Positions 34,278 through 43,673 of a DNA stretch of 51,790 nucleotides are shown here, one piece after another. Within the stretch, counting starts at the first letter, position 1. Every line of letters begins with the position of its first letter. The notes beneath the pieces were generated by a model. That model saw only the letters and a list, made by a program, of their open reading frames with translations, ran no database searches and was not told where the DNA came from. Made by a program: the position numbers and the translations under genes. The stretch lies in the NCBI GenBank assembly GCA_029210745.1, contig JARGFI010000017.1:1-51790 (forward strand), written 5' to 3'. The stretch comes from Desulfuromonadales bacterium. GTDB lineage: Bacteria; Desulfobacterota; Desulfuromonadia; Desulfuromonadales; JAHYIW01.

Positions 34278-34373
34278 CCCCCCTTGGTCATTTCTGGCCA
34301 TTCCTGCGGACGTGCCGGTAGCGTTGCAGCTTTGCTGGTGCACGGTTCAGTGTGTGGCGTGAAATTGCAGCGG

Positions 34374-34967
34374 TTAGTTTCCCTCTACCGCAAAGGCATC
34401 CTCAATCCGTTCCCAGATTTCATCCATGCCTTCGCGGGTCTTCGCCGAAAAGAGGGAAAATGCCTCCAGCGGCAGGTGGGTGGCCTCAAGGATCGGTTTA
34501 ATCTGTTTGCCCCGTTGACTGCGACTGATTTTGTCAATTTTGGTGATCACCGGAATGGTCGGTGCCCCGCACTCTTCAAGCCAGTCGAGCAGCTGGATAT
34601 CTTCCTCGCGCGGCACACGACGCACATCAAAGAGCATGACGACCGCCTTGAGATTGACGCGGGTTTCCAGATAGGTGCGCAGCATCGGCCCCCACTGCGA
34701 CTTGACCGTCAACGGCACCTTGGCGAAACCGTAACCGGGGAGGTCAACCAGGGTAAACTCGCCGTTAATATTAAAAAAATTGATCAGCTGCGTGCGGCCA
34801 GGCGTATTCGAGGTACGCACCAGTGCCTTGCGGTTGACCAGGACATTAATCAGGCTGCTCTTGCCGACATTGCTGCGCCCGGCAAAAGCGACTTCGGCAA
34901 GCAAACTGGCAGGGTATTGGTCCGGCCTGGTTGCTGATTTGATGAATTCGGTTGATTTAATGATCAT
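34374..34967 (-). CDS. engB: Ribosome-biogenesis GTPase EngB (YihA/YsxC)
   Basis: The 197-residue GTPase has G1 [10 protein letters not shown] at 30-39, the G2 region SNTPGRTQ, G3 DLPGYG, G4 TKID and G5 SAKT. EngB is needed for assembly of the large ribosomal subunit. ATG 34967 is chosen, well inside the longest frame, because AAGGAG lies 6 bases upstream and the protein then has family length. It is divergent from the ferritin gene. Confidence 0.95.
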   Translation of the reverse strand: MIIKSTEFIKSATRPDQYPASLLAEVAFAGRSNVGKSSLINVLVNRKALVRTSNTPGRTQLINFFNINGEFTLVDLPGYGFAKVPLTVKSQWGPMLRTYLETRVNLKAVVMLFDVRRVPREEDIQLLDWLEECGAPTIPVITKIDKISRSQRGKQIKPILEATHLPLEAFSLFSAKTREGMDEIWERIEDAFAVEGN

Positions 34968-35115
34968 GTCAGGCTCCTTGCAGCGGAGCATAGCCCAGAC
35001 GCGAATCGATTGCAATCGGGGACATCGCCTTGTAAAAGGACCGCAGCTGGACATGCTTGAGTCTTGTGGTATGATCTTTAGCGTGCAAACAACTCATTGC
35101 TTCAGGAGGAAACAT

Positions 35116-35625
35116 ATGCTCAGCGAAAAACTGGTTGATGAACTCAATGAACAGATCAAGTATGAATTTTTTTCAGCCTACCTCTACATGGCGATTTCCG
35201 GCTATTTTGAGGCGGAGGATTTACCGGGGCTCGCCGCGTGGATGCGGGTTCAGGCGCTAGAAGAAATGACCCATGCAGAGAAGTTTTTTAATTTCCTCTG
35301 CGACGCCGGAGGGCGGACCGACCTGCGCGGTTTCGAAAAACCCAAAAACGACTATGCTTCACCGTTGGCGGCCTTTGAATACAGCCTGGAACACGAAAAA
35401 TTTGTCACCAACCGCATCAATGGGCTGATGGATCTGGCCAAAACGGAAGGGAGTCATGCCACGCAAATATTATTGCAGTGGTTTGTCACCGAACAGGTCG
35501 AGGAAGAATCGAGTTTCGGACTGATTGTCAAAAAACTGCACCGCATCGGCAATGATGGCAACGGCCTGTTGCGTCTCGACGAGGATCTTGCGACACGAAT
35601 CTTTGTTTATACCCCGCCAGCATAA
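35116..35625 (+). CDS. ftnA: Ferritin (non-haem, bacterial FtnA type)
   Basis: The 169-residue protein forms the four-helix ferritin bundle: MLSEKLVDELNEQIKYEFFSAYLYMAIS with metal ligand E17, then ALEEMTHAEKFF with E50 and H53, and a later TEQVEEESSFG helix supplying further ligands. It oxidises Fe(II) and stores iron in a 24-mer. AGGAGG precedes the ATG. No Fur box is obvious in the 148-bp intergenic region. Confidence 0.93.
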   Translation: MLSEKLVDELNEQIKYEFFSAYLYMAISGYFEAEDLPGLAAWMRVQALEEMTHAEKFFNFLCDAGGRTDLRGFEKPKNDYASPLAAFEYSLEHEKFVTNRINGLMDLAKTEGSHATQILLQWFVTEQVEEESSFGLIVKKLHRIGNDGNGLLRLDEDLATRIFVYTPPA

Positions 35626-35651
35626 TCACGGGACACGTCAGCGTTCGTTAC

Positions 35652-35690
35652 GCTCAGCGGGGATCGACGTTCGGACATTCCCCGCTGAGC
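35652..35690. terminator. Stem-loop between the convergent ferritin and SDR genes
   Basis: Twelve-base perfect arms GCTCAGCGGGGA and TCCCCGCTGAGC enclose a 15-nt loop. They extend outward with GTT/AAC pairing. There is no clear T-run. Confidence 0.65.
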
Positions 35691-35697
35691 GCAACCA

Positions 35698-36621
35698 TCA
35701 GTGCTTGTTCTGAGCTACGCCGGATTCAAGCTTTTGCAGCAACCTGGCAACTTCCCGCGCCAGGTCGGGCAGGGCGCTGTGCAGGGTGGGATATTTTAAT
35801 GTCACCCCCAGTTTTTCGCACAGCCGGGTGTTATCCAGCCGTCGTGATTCGCTCAGGTACGACAACATCGTCGGGTTCATTTCGTGCTGCGCTTCCGCCA
35901 GTGACACCTGGCGGGGGGGCGCGAAACCGAACAGTTCCGCCAACACGGTAAAATACTCGGTCATTGTCGATGGCTGGCCATCGCTGACGTTGAAAATATC
36001 ACCATCCTCGCCCCGCTCGGCAGCGGCCAGACAGATCTGTGCCAGGTCATCGGCGTGAATCCGGTTGGTCGGCGGCGCCTCTTCCGGGCGCAAGACCGGA
36101 TGATCGCTCTGGAGACGCATCAACGGTGTAAACTCCGCACCATAGATCCCGGTGACCCGCAAGATCACGGTCGGCACCCGATGTTTCGCGCCCCATGCGC
36201 GGACCACGGTTTCTGCGTCGAAACGTCGCTTGGCCCGTGCGGTCTGCGGATTTGGCGGTGTATCCTCGCTGACCAGCTTCCCCCCCTGATCGCCATAGAC
36301 GCCGCTGGTACTCAGATAAACAATTTTTTCCGGCTCGTCCCCGGTCGCAAGCGCCGCTAGAAAGTTACGCATCCGCGGGTCAGTATGGCCGCCGCCCGGT
36401 GGCGGCGCAGTAAACAGCACCGTTGTTCCGGCGGTCGGCAGTGCCGACAGACTGCCGGGATCGTCAAGATTCGCGGTGACCACTGTTGCCCCCAACGCCA
36501 CGCACTGCGCACGTCTTTCCTGACTGCGTGCCGTAGCCAGCGTCGCAATTCCTTGCGCCCCGGCGAGGGCCAGCACGCGTCGACCGATATTTCCACAGCC
36601 GACAATAAAGAGTTTTTTCAT
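35698..36621 (-). CDS. NAD(P)-dependent epimerase/dehydratase family (SDR, YeeZ-like)
   Basis: The 307-residue protein starts with an NAD(P)-binding fold (MKKLFIVGCGNIGRRVLALA). It contains YLSTSGVYGDQGG (with the SDR serine and tyrosine), ILRVTGIYG and NRIHADDLAQI, as in atypical extended short-chain dehydrogenases. Relatives reduce or epimerise sugar nucleotides or similar compounds; the substrate cannot be read from sequence. It is transcribed toward the ferritin gene, with a shared stem-loop. Confidence 0.82.
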   Translation of the reverse strand: MKKLFIVGCGNIGRRVLALAGAQGIATLATARSQERRAQCVALGATVVTANLDDPGSLSALPTAGTTVLFTAPPPGGGHTDPRMRNFLAALATGDEPEKIVYLSTSGVYGDQGGKLVSEDTPPNPQTARAKRRFDAETVVRAWGAKHRVPTVILRVTGIYGAEFTPLMRLQSDHPVLRPEEAPPTNRIHADDLAQICLAAAERGEDGDIFNVSDGQPSTMTEYFTVLAELFGFAPPRQVSLAEAQHEMNPTMLSYLSESRRLDNTRLCEKLGVTLKYPTLHSALPDLAREVARLLQKLESGVAQNKH

Positions 36622-36849
36622 GGCTTATTTCATCCCATCAATTTATGCTTCGCGACGAAGTCGCGCCGTGCGATGAGACTATGTCCTGCGGACGTTAGCT
36701 GTCAACCTCCAATTGACGCTGGAATTTTTCTGCTTTTTTCTGTTTAACAGATTCATTGTTCCCAGCGCAGCATATACAAAAGTGGCGCAATCCAGAACTT
36801 CAGCTATAATGCCAACGATACTTACAGTGACCAACCGAGGAGTTGCCTT

Positions 36850-38307
36850 GTGGGAAGTGGAGTAAAATCGAAAAAATATGATTACAACATTGCGGTAATC
36901 GGCGGCGGATCGGCCGGTTTAATGGCGGCATATATCGCCGCTGCGGTCAAGGCTAAGGTCGTGTTGATCGAAAAAAGAGCGCTGGGCGGCGACTGCCTCA
37001 ATCGCGGATGCGTACCGAGCAAGGCGCTATTGCGTTGCGCGAAGATGGCCGCGTATGCCAACCGGGCGCAGGAGTTCGGCTTCAAGAAAACGGCGCTGGA
37101 GTTCGATTTTTGTGATGTTCTGAAACGGGTAAAAGAGGTCGTTGATGAAATCGCTCCGCACGATTCTGTCGCGCGCTATGTCGAGCTTGGAGTCGACTGT
37201 GTCCGCGGCAATGCCCGCCTGGTTGGACCGCATACGATTGCTGTCGACGGTCGCACGATTACCGCGCGCAATATTGTGATCGCCACTGGTGCGCGGCCGT
37301 TCGTGCCACCATTCAGCGGTCTTGAGCAGGTTGATTATTTAACCTCCGAAACGATCTGGAGCTTGCGCGAGCAACCCAAACGTCTTGCCGTCGTGGGCGG
37401 GGGTGCGATCGGCTGCGAACTGACGCAGGCCTTTGCCCGTCTGGGGAGTGAAGTGACCCAGGTGGAGATGGGGGCGCGCATTCTCGGGCGCGACGATCCA
37501 GAGGTCTCGGAGCTGATTCAACGCAAGTTTGAAAACGAAGGCGTGCGCATCCTTACCCATCATGGCATAAAAGAAATCCGCCGCGACGGTCAGCGCAAAA
37601 TCCTCGTCTGCGTCTGTAAAGATGAATTGGTGGAAATAGAGTTTGATGCATTGTTGATCGCGGTGGGACGCAAGGCCAACGTCAGCGGCTTCGGGCTTGA
37701 GGAATTAGGCGTCAAACTGGCACCGCAGGGAACTATCGCCGTTGACGATTTTCTGCGTACAAATTTTCCGCATATTTACTGCGCCGGCGATGTGGCCGGG
37801 CCGTTCCAGTTTTCCCATACCGCCGCACATCAGGCCTGGTACGCGGCAGTCAACGCGCTCTTTGGCGGATTCAAATCGTTCCGCGTCGATTACAGTGTCG
37901 TTCCCTGGGCAACCTATACCGATCCTGAGGTTGCCCAGGTCGGTCTGAATGAGTCTGCGGCCAAACGGCAGAAAATCCCCTGTGAGGCGGTGCGTTATGA
38001 TTTCAAAGACATCGATCGAGCGGTTATTGACCGGGAAAGTCAGGGGTTTGTCAAAGTGCTGACCAAGCCGGGGACAGACAAGATCCTCGGCGTGACGATT
38101 GTCGGTTCGCATGCCAGTGATCTGATTGCCGAATATATTCTGGCCATGAAACACGGTATCGGCCTGAACAAGATTCTCGGCACGATGCACATCTACCCGA
38201 CCCTGGCTGAGGTGAATAAAGCAACGGCAGAAGAATGGAAACGCTTACATGCTCCACAAAAGCTGTTGCGGTGGGTCGCGCGTTTTCATGACTGGCGCCG
38301 TGGATGA
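36850..38307 (+). CDS. FAD-dependent disulfide oxidoreductase (mercuric reductase / lipoamide dehydrogenase-like)
   Basis: The 485-residue protein begins with the FAD motif AVIGGGSAGLMAAYIAA and a redox-active disulfide CLNRGCVPSK (C49, C54). A NAD(P) motif VVGGGAIGCELTQAFARLG, the FAD segment IYCAGDVAG and the C-terminal interface HIYPTLAEVNK follow. It lacks the C-terminal vicinal cysteines and heavy-metal domain of true MerA, so it is not a proven mercury enzyme. The start is GTG with GAGGAG seven bases upstream. It is followed after 66 bp by carbonic anhydrase. Confidence 0.85.
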   Translation: MGSGVKSKKYDYNIAVIGGGSAGLMAAYIAAAVKAKVVLIEKRALGGDCLNRGCVPSKALLRCAKMAAYANRAQEFGFKKTALEFDFCDVLKRVKEVVDEIAPHDSVARYVELGVDCVRGNARLVGPHTIAVDGRTITARNIVIATGARPFVPPFSGLEQVDYLTSETIWSLREQPKRLAVVGGGAIGCELTQAFARLGSEVTQVEMGARILGRDDPEVSELIQRKFENEGVRILTHHGIKEIRRDGQRKILVCVCKDELVEIEFDALLIAVGRKANVSGFGLEELGVKLAPQGTIAVDDFLRTNFPHIYCAGDVAGPFQFSHTAAHQAWYAAVNALFGGFKSFRVDYSVVPWATYTDPEVAQVGLNESAAKRQKIPCEAVRYDFKDIDRAVIDRESQGFVKVLTKPGTDKILGVTIVGSHASDLIAEYILAMKHGIGLNKILGTMHIYPTLAEVNKATAEEWKRLHAPQKLLRWVARFHDWRRG

Positions 38308-38373
38308 GGTCCGGATGCAGATCCAGCAGAGCTAATTATTGACAAACTTATTTACTTAGAGTAAAAAAAGGCT

Positions 38374-38997
38374 ATGAAAGAACTTTTTCGCGGCATCATG
38401 CGCTTTCGGCGCGACGATTTCGAATCTCACAAGGAGCTGTTTCAGCAACTGGGGCGGGTGCAAAAACCGCACACCCTTTTTATCGGTTGTTCCGACTCCC
38501 GGGTGGTTCCGAACCTGATTACCGGAACCGGCCCTGGCGAGCTGTTTGTTGTCCGCAACATCGCGAACATCGTCCCTCCCTACCGCAAAACCGAAGAATA
38601 TGTCTCCACTACCTCGGCCATCGAATATGCTGTCCTGGCTCTGGGGGTCAGCACCATCGTCGTCTGCGGACATTCCAACTGCGGCGGCTGTTCAGCGCTG
38701 AACCTGTCTCCACAAGAGCTGCAAGAGCTGCCACATGTGCGCAAGTGGCTGGAAGTTTCAGCCGAGGTGCGACCGCGGGTCGACAAGCTGGTGACCGAAG
38801 ACACCCCCGCCGAGCGTGAGTGGCTGACCGAGCAAGTCAATATTCTGGTGCAGATCAAAAACCTGCTGACCTATCCCTATGTGCGCGAGCGGGTAGAAAG
38901 TGGCACCATCAAACTGCTCGGGTGGCACTATCTGATCGAAACCGGTGAGATCTTCAATTTTAATGACGTTACGCAAAACTTTGAACTGGTAACCTGA
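38374..38997 (+). CDS. Beta-carbonic anhydrase
   Basis: The 207-residue enzyme interconverts CO2 and bicarbonate. The zinc site is complete: C39, D41 and R43 in FIGCSDSRVVP, and H100 and C103 in CGHSNCGGC. The family motifs RNIANIVPPY and the C-terminal HYLIETGEIFNF are present. AAGG is close to the ATG. It is convergent with the small J-domain gene, with 14 bp between stops. Confidence 0.95.
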   Translation: MKELFRGIMRFRRDDFESHKELFQQLGRVQKPHTLFIGCSDSRVVPNLITGTGPGELFVVRNIANIVPPYRKTEEYVSTTSAIEYAVLALGVSTIVVCGHSNCGGCSALNLSPQELQELPHVRKWLEVSAEVRPRVDKLVTEDTPAEREWLTEQVNILVQIKNLLTYPYVRERVESGTIKLLGWHYLIETGEIFNFNDVTQNFELVT

Positions 38998-39011
38998 ATA
39001 CACGGCTCCCC

Positions 39012-39308
39012 TTAATCAGGCTCGGCCCCTCCCCAGACCGGATCCCAGCCAAACTGCTGTCGCAGCCGCTCCTCAGGATACTGTTCAAGAAACTCTGCAG
39101 CTGAAAATCTGTATTTATATTCCGCACAATAGCCTGATAACAGGGTATAGGCCGCATTGATGTCGCGAATGGTTGCATCGTCGACACCGTGACCGTCCGG
39201 GTGATATTTTCTGACCAGTTCCCGATGACGAGCCTTCAACTCCCTCAGCGTCACCTGCTCAGGCAGTTTAAAAAGCGTAACTGCCGCCATGAATTCTTCA
39301 ACTGTCAT
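39012..39308 (-). CDS. Small J-domain protein
   Basis: The 98-residue protein has the J-domain core: LPEQVTLRELKARHRELVRKYHPDGHG with HPD at 36-38, then IRDINAAYTLLSGY. It lacks the Gly/Phe and zinc regions of true DnaJ. It probably recruits an Hsp70 to a specific target. I prefer ATG 39308 to a start 16 codons upstream because the J-domain alignment begins there. It is the second J-domain protein in the window. Confidence 0.8.
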   Translation of the reverse strand: MTVEEFMAAVTLFKLPEQVTLRELKARHRELVRKYHPDGHGVDDATIRDINAAYTLLSGYCAEYKYRFSAAEFLEQYPEERLRQQFGWDPVWGGAEPD

Positions 39309-39404
39309 GAGTCCTGTTTCCACCTGAAAAAAAATTGATAACGTCGGCGCTTGCACAACAACGCTTCTTCCTTGCAGCGAACAGCCGGGTTCAGACTGGT
39401 CGTC

Positions 39405-39899
39405 TCAGCGCTCCCAGAACACCCGGACAACATCAGCCTCCGCGGTATAATGAATATCGAGGGTGCCACCGTGGGCATTCTCTATCGCCTGCCCTACTCC
39501 GCGCGGAAGATGGGTATCGGTGAAAGTTATCACCGTTTTTCCGTCCTCTTGCTCGTCAATGGTCATCAAGCGCTTCATCGGATGCTGCGCCTTTTGCCCC
39601 TCAACTTTATTATTTATCAGGTTCAGAATTTCCGCGTGATGTCCGGCAAAAAAACGGCCACTCAACGTCAAAATTCCGGCGGGGTGGTTGTCACGCGTAC
39701 GTTTGCACGCCGGACAGAGAGTACTATAGGCCGCTGCGGGAATTTCAGACGGCCATTGCCAGCGTCCGCCACTGAACACCACGTTACACGCGGGGCACAA
39801 GGTCGGCTCCTTGAGCTTGCTGCGCGTCAGGTAGGGGTCATGTGTTTGCTCCTTGAGCAAACGATCCTGTCGGTGCACACCACCATTCTTTCCGTTCAT
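39405..39899 (-). CDS. BCAM0308-like zinc-ribbon protein
   Basis: The 164-residue protein has a conserved HDPYLTRSKLKEPTLCPACNVVFSGGRW segment and a second CPAC, forming a treble-clef or zinc-ribbon site. A C-terminal alpha/beta part follows (ILNLINNK ... KTVITFTDTHLPRGVGQAI). This matches a small family named BCAM0308, from memory. Zinc ribbons of this kind usually bind RNA or protein; the role is unknown. GGAG lies six bases before the ATG. Confidence 0.65.
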   Translation of the reverse strand: MNGKNGGVHRQDRLLKEQTHDPYLTRSKLKEPTLCPACNVVFSGGRWQWPSEIPAAAYSTLCPACKRTRDNHPAGILTLSGRFFAGHHAEILNLINNKVEGQKAQHPMKRLMTIDEQEDGKTVITFTDTHLPRGVGQAIENAHGGTLDIHYTAEADVVRVFWER

Positions 39900-40158
39900 A
39901 GTCCACTCCAGTGCCGTTGTTTATTCCTGGCGCCGAGCATCATCTGCACAGGGCACCTGATTGGCGAAACAGCGCCTTTACCGTAAAAGCTAACACAACT
40001 CTGGTAATAGTAAACTGTCGATCGAATTCCCGCCGAACCACAGGGCTCCTTCAGCTTGTGGATCGGCCCTTGACTGCCACATGGAAAATCAATTTTCTTG
40101 CCTGACAGCGGTTTTTCATGCTACAAAAATTTTTCATTCCCGTCTTGAGGAGTCCGTC

Positions 40159-41223
40159 ATGAAACTTGAAATTCTGCCCCTTGACAGTCAAAAAAAACCG
40201 ATTGAAGACGAAACCAGGCTGGTCTTCGGCAAGCAGTTTACCGACCGCATGTTGGTGATGGAATTTGATCGTGCACAGGGTTGGCATTCGGCGCGTATCC
40301 AACCTTATCAGCCTTTTATCCTCGACCCCGCGGCGATGGTTTTTCACTATTCCCAGGAAATTTTCGAAGGACTCAAAGCTTTTCGCCGCATCGACGGTGA
40401 GATCGCGCTTTTTCGTCCGGCCGACAATATTGAGCGCTTCAACCGCAGCGCCCGCCGGATGTGTATGCCCGAAGTTGATAGCGGATTTTTTCTCGATGCC
40501 CTCCGGCAACTGGTCCGCCTGGAAGCCGATTGGGTGCCGCGCAGCGAAGGGACGAGTCTCTATATTCGACCGACGATGATTGCCAACGAACCGATGCTCG
40601 GCGTGCGCCCGGCTGATCAATATCTCTGCTACATTATTCTGTCGCCGGTCGGTGCCTACTACAAGGGGGGGATCGCGCCGGTTAAAATCTGGATTTCTGA
40701 CGAGTATGTTCGCACCTCCCAGGGGGGCACCGGTGAAGCCAAAACCGGCGGCAATTATGCGGCCAGCCTCTACGCTTCGGAACTGGCGAGCAAGGCCGGG
40801 TGTGATCAGGTTTTGTGGCTTGACGCCAAAGAAAGACGTTACGTGGAAGAAGTCGGCAGTATGAATATGCTCTTCGTCTACGATGGCAAGATCGTCACTT
40901 CGCCGCTCCATGGAACCGTTCTCGATGGCATCACCCGGCGTTCCGTACTGACGCTGGTGAAGGAGATGGGCGTGGCGGTTGAGGAACGGGCATTGAGTGT
41001 CGATGAGGTGCTGGAAGGCGCTCAAAACGGTCGCCTCAGTGAAGCGTTCGGCACTGGCACCGCGGTGGTGATTTCGCCGGTCGGCCAGTTCACCTACAAA
41101 GGGCAGACGGTCGAGCTGGGGGGCGGGAAGATCGGAGCATTGACCCGCAAGCTCTATGATACACTGACCGGAATTCAATATGGTCGAATTGCCGATGCGC
41201 ATAATTGGGTCACGCCTCTGTAG
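40159..41223 (+). CDS. ilvE: Branched-chain amino acid aminotransferase
   Basis: The 354-residue class IV PLP enzyme carries out the last step of leucine, isoleucine and valine synthesis, and the first of their breakdown. Signatures are ALRQLVRLEADWVPR, SLYIRPTMIANEPMLGVRPAD, GGTGEAKTGGNYAASL with the PLP lysine, and EVGSMNMLFVY. It is the longer (type II) bacterial form. ATG 40159 has GAGGAG six bases upstream. It ends in a good terminator. Confidence 0.95.
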   Translation: MKLEILPLDSQKKPIEDETRLVFGKQFTDRMLVMEFDRAQGWHSARIQPYQPFILDPAAMVFHYSQEIFEGLKAFRRIDGEIALFRPADNIERFNRSARRMCMPEVDSGFFLDALRQLVRLEADWVPRSEGTSLYIRPTMIANEPMLGVRPADQYLCYIILSPVGAYYKGGIAPVKIWISDEYVRTSQGGTGEAKTGGNYAASLYASELASKAGCDQVLWLDAKERRYVEEVGSMNMLFVYDGKIVTSPLHGTVLDGITRRSVLTLVKEMGVAVEERALSVDEVLEGAQNGRLSEAFGTGTAVVISPVGQFTYKGQTVELGGGKIGALTRKLYDTLTGIQYGRIADAHNWVTPL

Positions 41224-41243
41224 GATACTTCCGGGTTTCATGC

Positions 41244-41275
41244 AGCGCCCCCGTTTTGTTTTGAGCGGGGGCGCT
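41244..41275 (+). terminator. Hairpin terminator after ilvE
   Basis: Ten-base perfect arms AGCGCCCCCG and CGGGGGCGCT enclose a 12-nt T-rich loop 20 bp after the stop. The trailing T-run is poor (CGTGTTT). Confidence 0.7.
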
Positions 41276-41414
41276 CGTGTTTGGGAGCTGTTGCAATTTG
41301 CGCTTGCACCTTTATCACCGGTGGTTTAAGGTTGCCGCAGTCAGTGTCTGAAATCATAACTTACCGAGTTTGCACACTATTTTTAAAAACAAGTTTTCTC
41401 CAGGGGGAGGATTG

Positions 41415-42467
41415 ATGTTGCCATTACGTAAAATTATCGCTGAGATGGACGCCTACATCCCCGGATTTCAACCGCCCGATGCGCTCAGCTGGATTAAACT
41501 GAATACCAATGAAAATCCTTACCCGCCGTCACCACGGGTGCGTGAAGCGATCCTCGCGGAACTTGGCGATGACGGCGAGACCCTGCGCAAATATCCCGAC
41601 CCGCAAAGCCAGGCGGGGCGTGATGCGGCGGCAAAGCTGTATGGCTTTGATCCGTCGTGGGTGATCATGGCGAACGGCTCGGATGAACTGATCAATAACC
41701 TGATTCGCGCTTTTGCCGGGGAGGGGGAAGAAGTCGCCTACGTCGCCCCCTCCTACTCCTACTATGCCACATTGGCCAAAATTCAGGGGGCCCAGGTGCG
41801 CACATTCGGCTTCGCCGCAGACTGGACGCTGGCCGACTTTCCCCATCGCTATCAAGGCAAACTCTTCTTTCTGACCAGTCCGAACGCCCCGCTCGGAGTG
41901 ACTTTTGACAACGCCTACATCAAGGAGCTGGCCGGATGTTGCAGCGGGATACTGGTGGTTGACGAGGCCTATGCCGATTTTTCCGCCGACAACGCATTGC
42001 CGCTGGTGCGCGAATGTGACAATGTGGTGATTACCCGCACCCTGTCGAAGAGCTATTCCCTCGCCGGGATGCGTCTCGGGCTGGCAATTGCCCGCCCCGA
42101 GATCATTGCCGCCCTCGACAAGATTCGCGATCATTACAATGTGGACCGGCTCGCCCAGGCTGCGGTGGTGGCAGCGCTCCATGATCAGCCTTATTTCAAC
42201 AGTTGCGTCACCAAGGTCTGCGCGACGCGCGAGCGCTTCAGTGCCGGGTTGCAAAAAATCGGCTACGGGGTGATTCCGTCGAGCGGGAACTACGTCTTTG
42301 CCCTCCCCCCGGACAAGGATGGCAAACGGGTCTATGACGCACTCTTTTCCCGCAAAATTCTGGTCCGGCACTTCTCCGACCCACTGCTCAGCCACGGGCT
42401 GCGCATCACCATCGGCACCGACGAAGAGATGGAGCGGACACTGGCGGCACTGGCGGAGATCGGTTGA
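41415..42467 (+). CDS. hisC: Histidinol-phosphate aminotransferase
   Basis: The 350-residue class I/II PLP enzyme acts in histidine synthesis and often also on aromatic keto acids. It shows [14 protein letters not shown], the [11 protein letters not shown] segment (where most relatives have SPNNP), VVDEAYADF and the PLP-lysine motif [19 protein letters not shown] 41415 has a GGGAGG ribosome-binding site. It lies 190 bp after ilvE behind a terminator. I find no histidine-rich leader peptide upstream. Confidence 0.95.
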   Translation: MLPLRKIIAEMDAYIPGFQPPDALSWIKLNTNENPYPPSPRVREAILAELGDDGETLRKYPDPQSQAGRDAAAKLYGFDPSWVIMANGSDELINNLIRAFAGEGEEVAYVAPSYSYYATLAKIQGAQVRTFGFAADWTLADFPHRYQGKLFFLTSPNAPLGVTFDNAYIKELAGCCSGILVVDEAYADFSADNALPLVRECDNVVITRTLSKSYSLAGMRLGLAIARPEIIAALDKIRDHYNVDRLAQAAVVAALHDQPYFNSCVTKVCATRERFSAGLQKIGYGVIPSSGNYVFALPPDKDGKRVYDALFSRKILVRHFSDPLLSHGLRITIGTDEEMERTLAALAEIG

Positions 42468-42507
42468 TTTTTTTACCTCTTACCACCCGTTCGCGCTGCT
42501 CACTGGA

Positions 42508-42580
42508 GGACACGAAGCTCACGAAGTTGACAACCGGTTGCCTTTTTTTCTTCGCGTGCGTCGTGCCCTTCGTGGTGAAA
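42508..42580. repeat. Remnant of a CACGAAG-type intergenic repeat
   Basis: The hisC-mutY gap has CACGAAGCTCACGAAG (a 9-bp phased direct repeat) and, 40 bp on, CTTCGTGG in inverted orientation. Short dispersed repeats of this kind are common in related genomes as I recall, but copy number is not testable here. Confidence 0.35.
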
Positions 42581-42581
42581 C

Positions 42582-43673
42582 ATGTCTGAATGTTCATGCC
42601 CCGCTGAAGACATTTCTTCCCGCCTGCTTGCCTGGTACCGTGACGCCGGTCGCGCGCTGCCGTGGCGCAACACACGCGATCCCTACTGTATCTGGCTCTC
42701 CGAGATCATGTTGCAGCAGACCACGGTCGAAGCGGTGATTCCGTATTACGAGCGCTTTCTAGCGAATTTCAGCAGCGTTGCGGCGTTGGCCGCCGCGCCG
42801 CTCGATTCGGTGCTCGACCTGTGGGCCGGACTCGGCTATTATTCGCGGGCGCGTAACCTGCACAAAGCCGCCCGCATGGTGGTCGAAGATTTCTGCGGCG
42901 AATTCCCGGCCGATCTGGCCGAGCTGCAAAGATTGCCCGGTATCGGTCGTTCAACTGCCGGGGCGATTCGCTCCATTGCCTTCGACCTGCCCGGCCCGAT
43001 CCTCGACGGCAATGTGCGCCGGGTTCTTTGTCGCCTCCATGCGGTGACCACCGATCCCCGTGCCAGCGCGACCGAGAAACAACTCTGGCAGCGGGCGGAA
43101 AGCTTGACCTCGGTGAGCCGACCACACGATTACGCGCAAGCAATTATGGATTTGGGGGCGACTCTTTGCACCCCGCGTCAGCCGCGCTGTCCGCTCTGTC
43201 CGTTGCGGGCGCACTGTCAGGCGTTCGCGCAGAGTTTACAAGGTGACATTCCGGTCCGGCACAAGAAGCCACCGGTGCCAAAACGTGCCCAGGTGGTGCT
43301 GCTGCTGGAAGATCAGCGCGGTGCCCGGCTGGTGCGCAAACGCCCCTACGACGGAATGCTCGGCGGTCTGTGGGAATTTCCCGCCGCTCCGGTCGAGGCC
43401 GGGGAGACCACCACTGCCGTCATCTCCCGCCTCCTTGCCACGTTGGGTGTTTGCAGTGCACCGGAACCGGTCGGGGTTGTGAAGCATGTCTACAGTCACT
43501 TTGCACTGACTTGCACCGTGTTTCGCTGCCGCGTGTCGTTACTGCCGCAAGTCGCCAAAGAGGAAGACCGGCAATGGGTGCCCCCGACGGAATTGGCCGC
43601 CCTGGCACTGCACGGAGCACACCAGAAGGTACTCAAACTGGTTACCGAAAAAACTGAAAAGGACAAGATGTGA
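42582..43673 (+). CDS. mutY: A/G-specific adenine DNA glycosylase
   Basis: The 363-residue repair enzyme removes adenine paired with 8-oxoguanine. It has the catalytic acid in WLSEIMLQQTTV (E41), the helix-hairpin-helix LPGIGRSTAGAI with the aspartate of ILDGNVRRVL, and the iron-sulfur loop with C-x6-C-x2-C-x5-C spacing (CTPRQPRCPLCPLRAHC). A C-terminal NUDIX-like 8-oxoG-reading domain follows. The ribosome-binding site is weak. Its stop overlaps the GTG start of the ribonuclease D gene by 4 nt, so the two are translationally coupled. Confidence 0.95.
   Translation: MSECSCPAEDISSRLLAWYRDAGRALPWRNTRDPYCIWLSEIMLQQTTVEAVIPYYERFLANFSSVAALAAAPLDSVLDLWAGLGYYSRARNLHKAARMVVEDFCGEFPADLAELQRLPGIGRSTAGAIRSIAFDLPGPILDGNVRRVLCRLHAVTTDPRASATEKQLWQRAESLTSVSRPHDYAQAIMDLGATLCTPRQPRCPLCPLRAHCQAFAQSLQGDIPVRHKKPPVPKRAQVVLLLEDQRGARLVRKRPYDGMLGGLWEFPAAPVEAGETTTAVISRLLATLGVCSAPEPVGVVKHVYSHFALTCTVFRCRVSLLPQVAKEEDRQWVPPTELAALALHGAHQKVLKLVTEKTEKDKM

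Noticed and set aside
36850-38307. Calling this gene merA (mercuric reductase)
   Set aside because: The C-terminal cysteine pair and N-terminal metal-binding domain of MerA are missing, and no mer genes are nearby.
40051-41241. 396-codon ORF on the minus strand
   Set aside because: Opposite strand of ilvE; no ribosome-binding site or recognisable domains.
41276-41414. A histidine leader peptide or T-box upstream of hisC
   Set aside because: No run of His codons, no terminator-antiterminator pair and no T-box motif were found.
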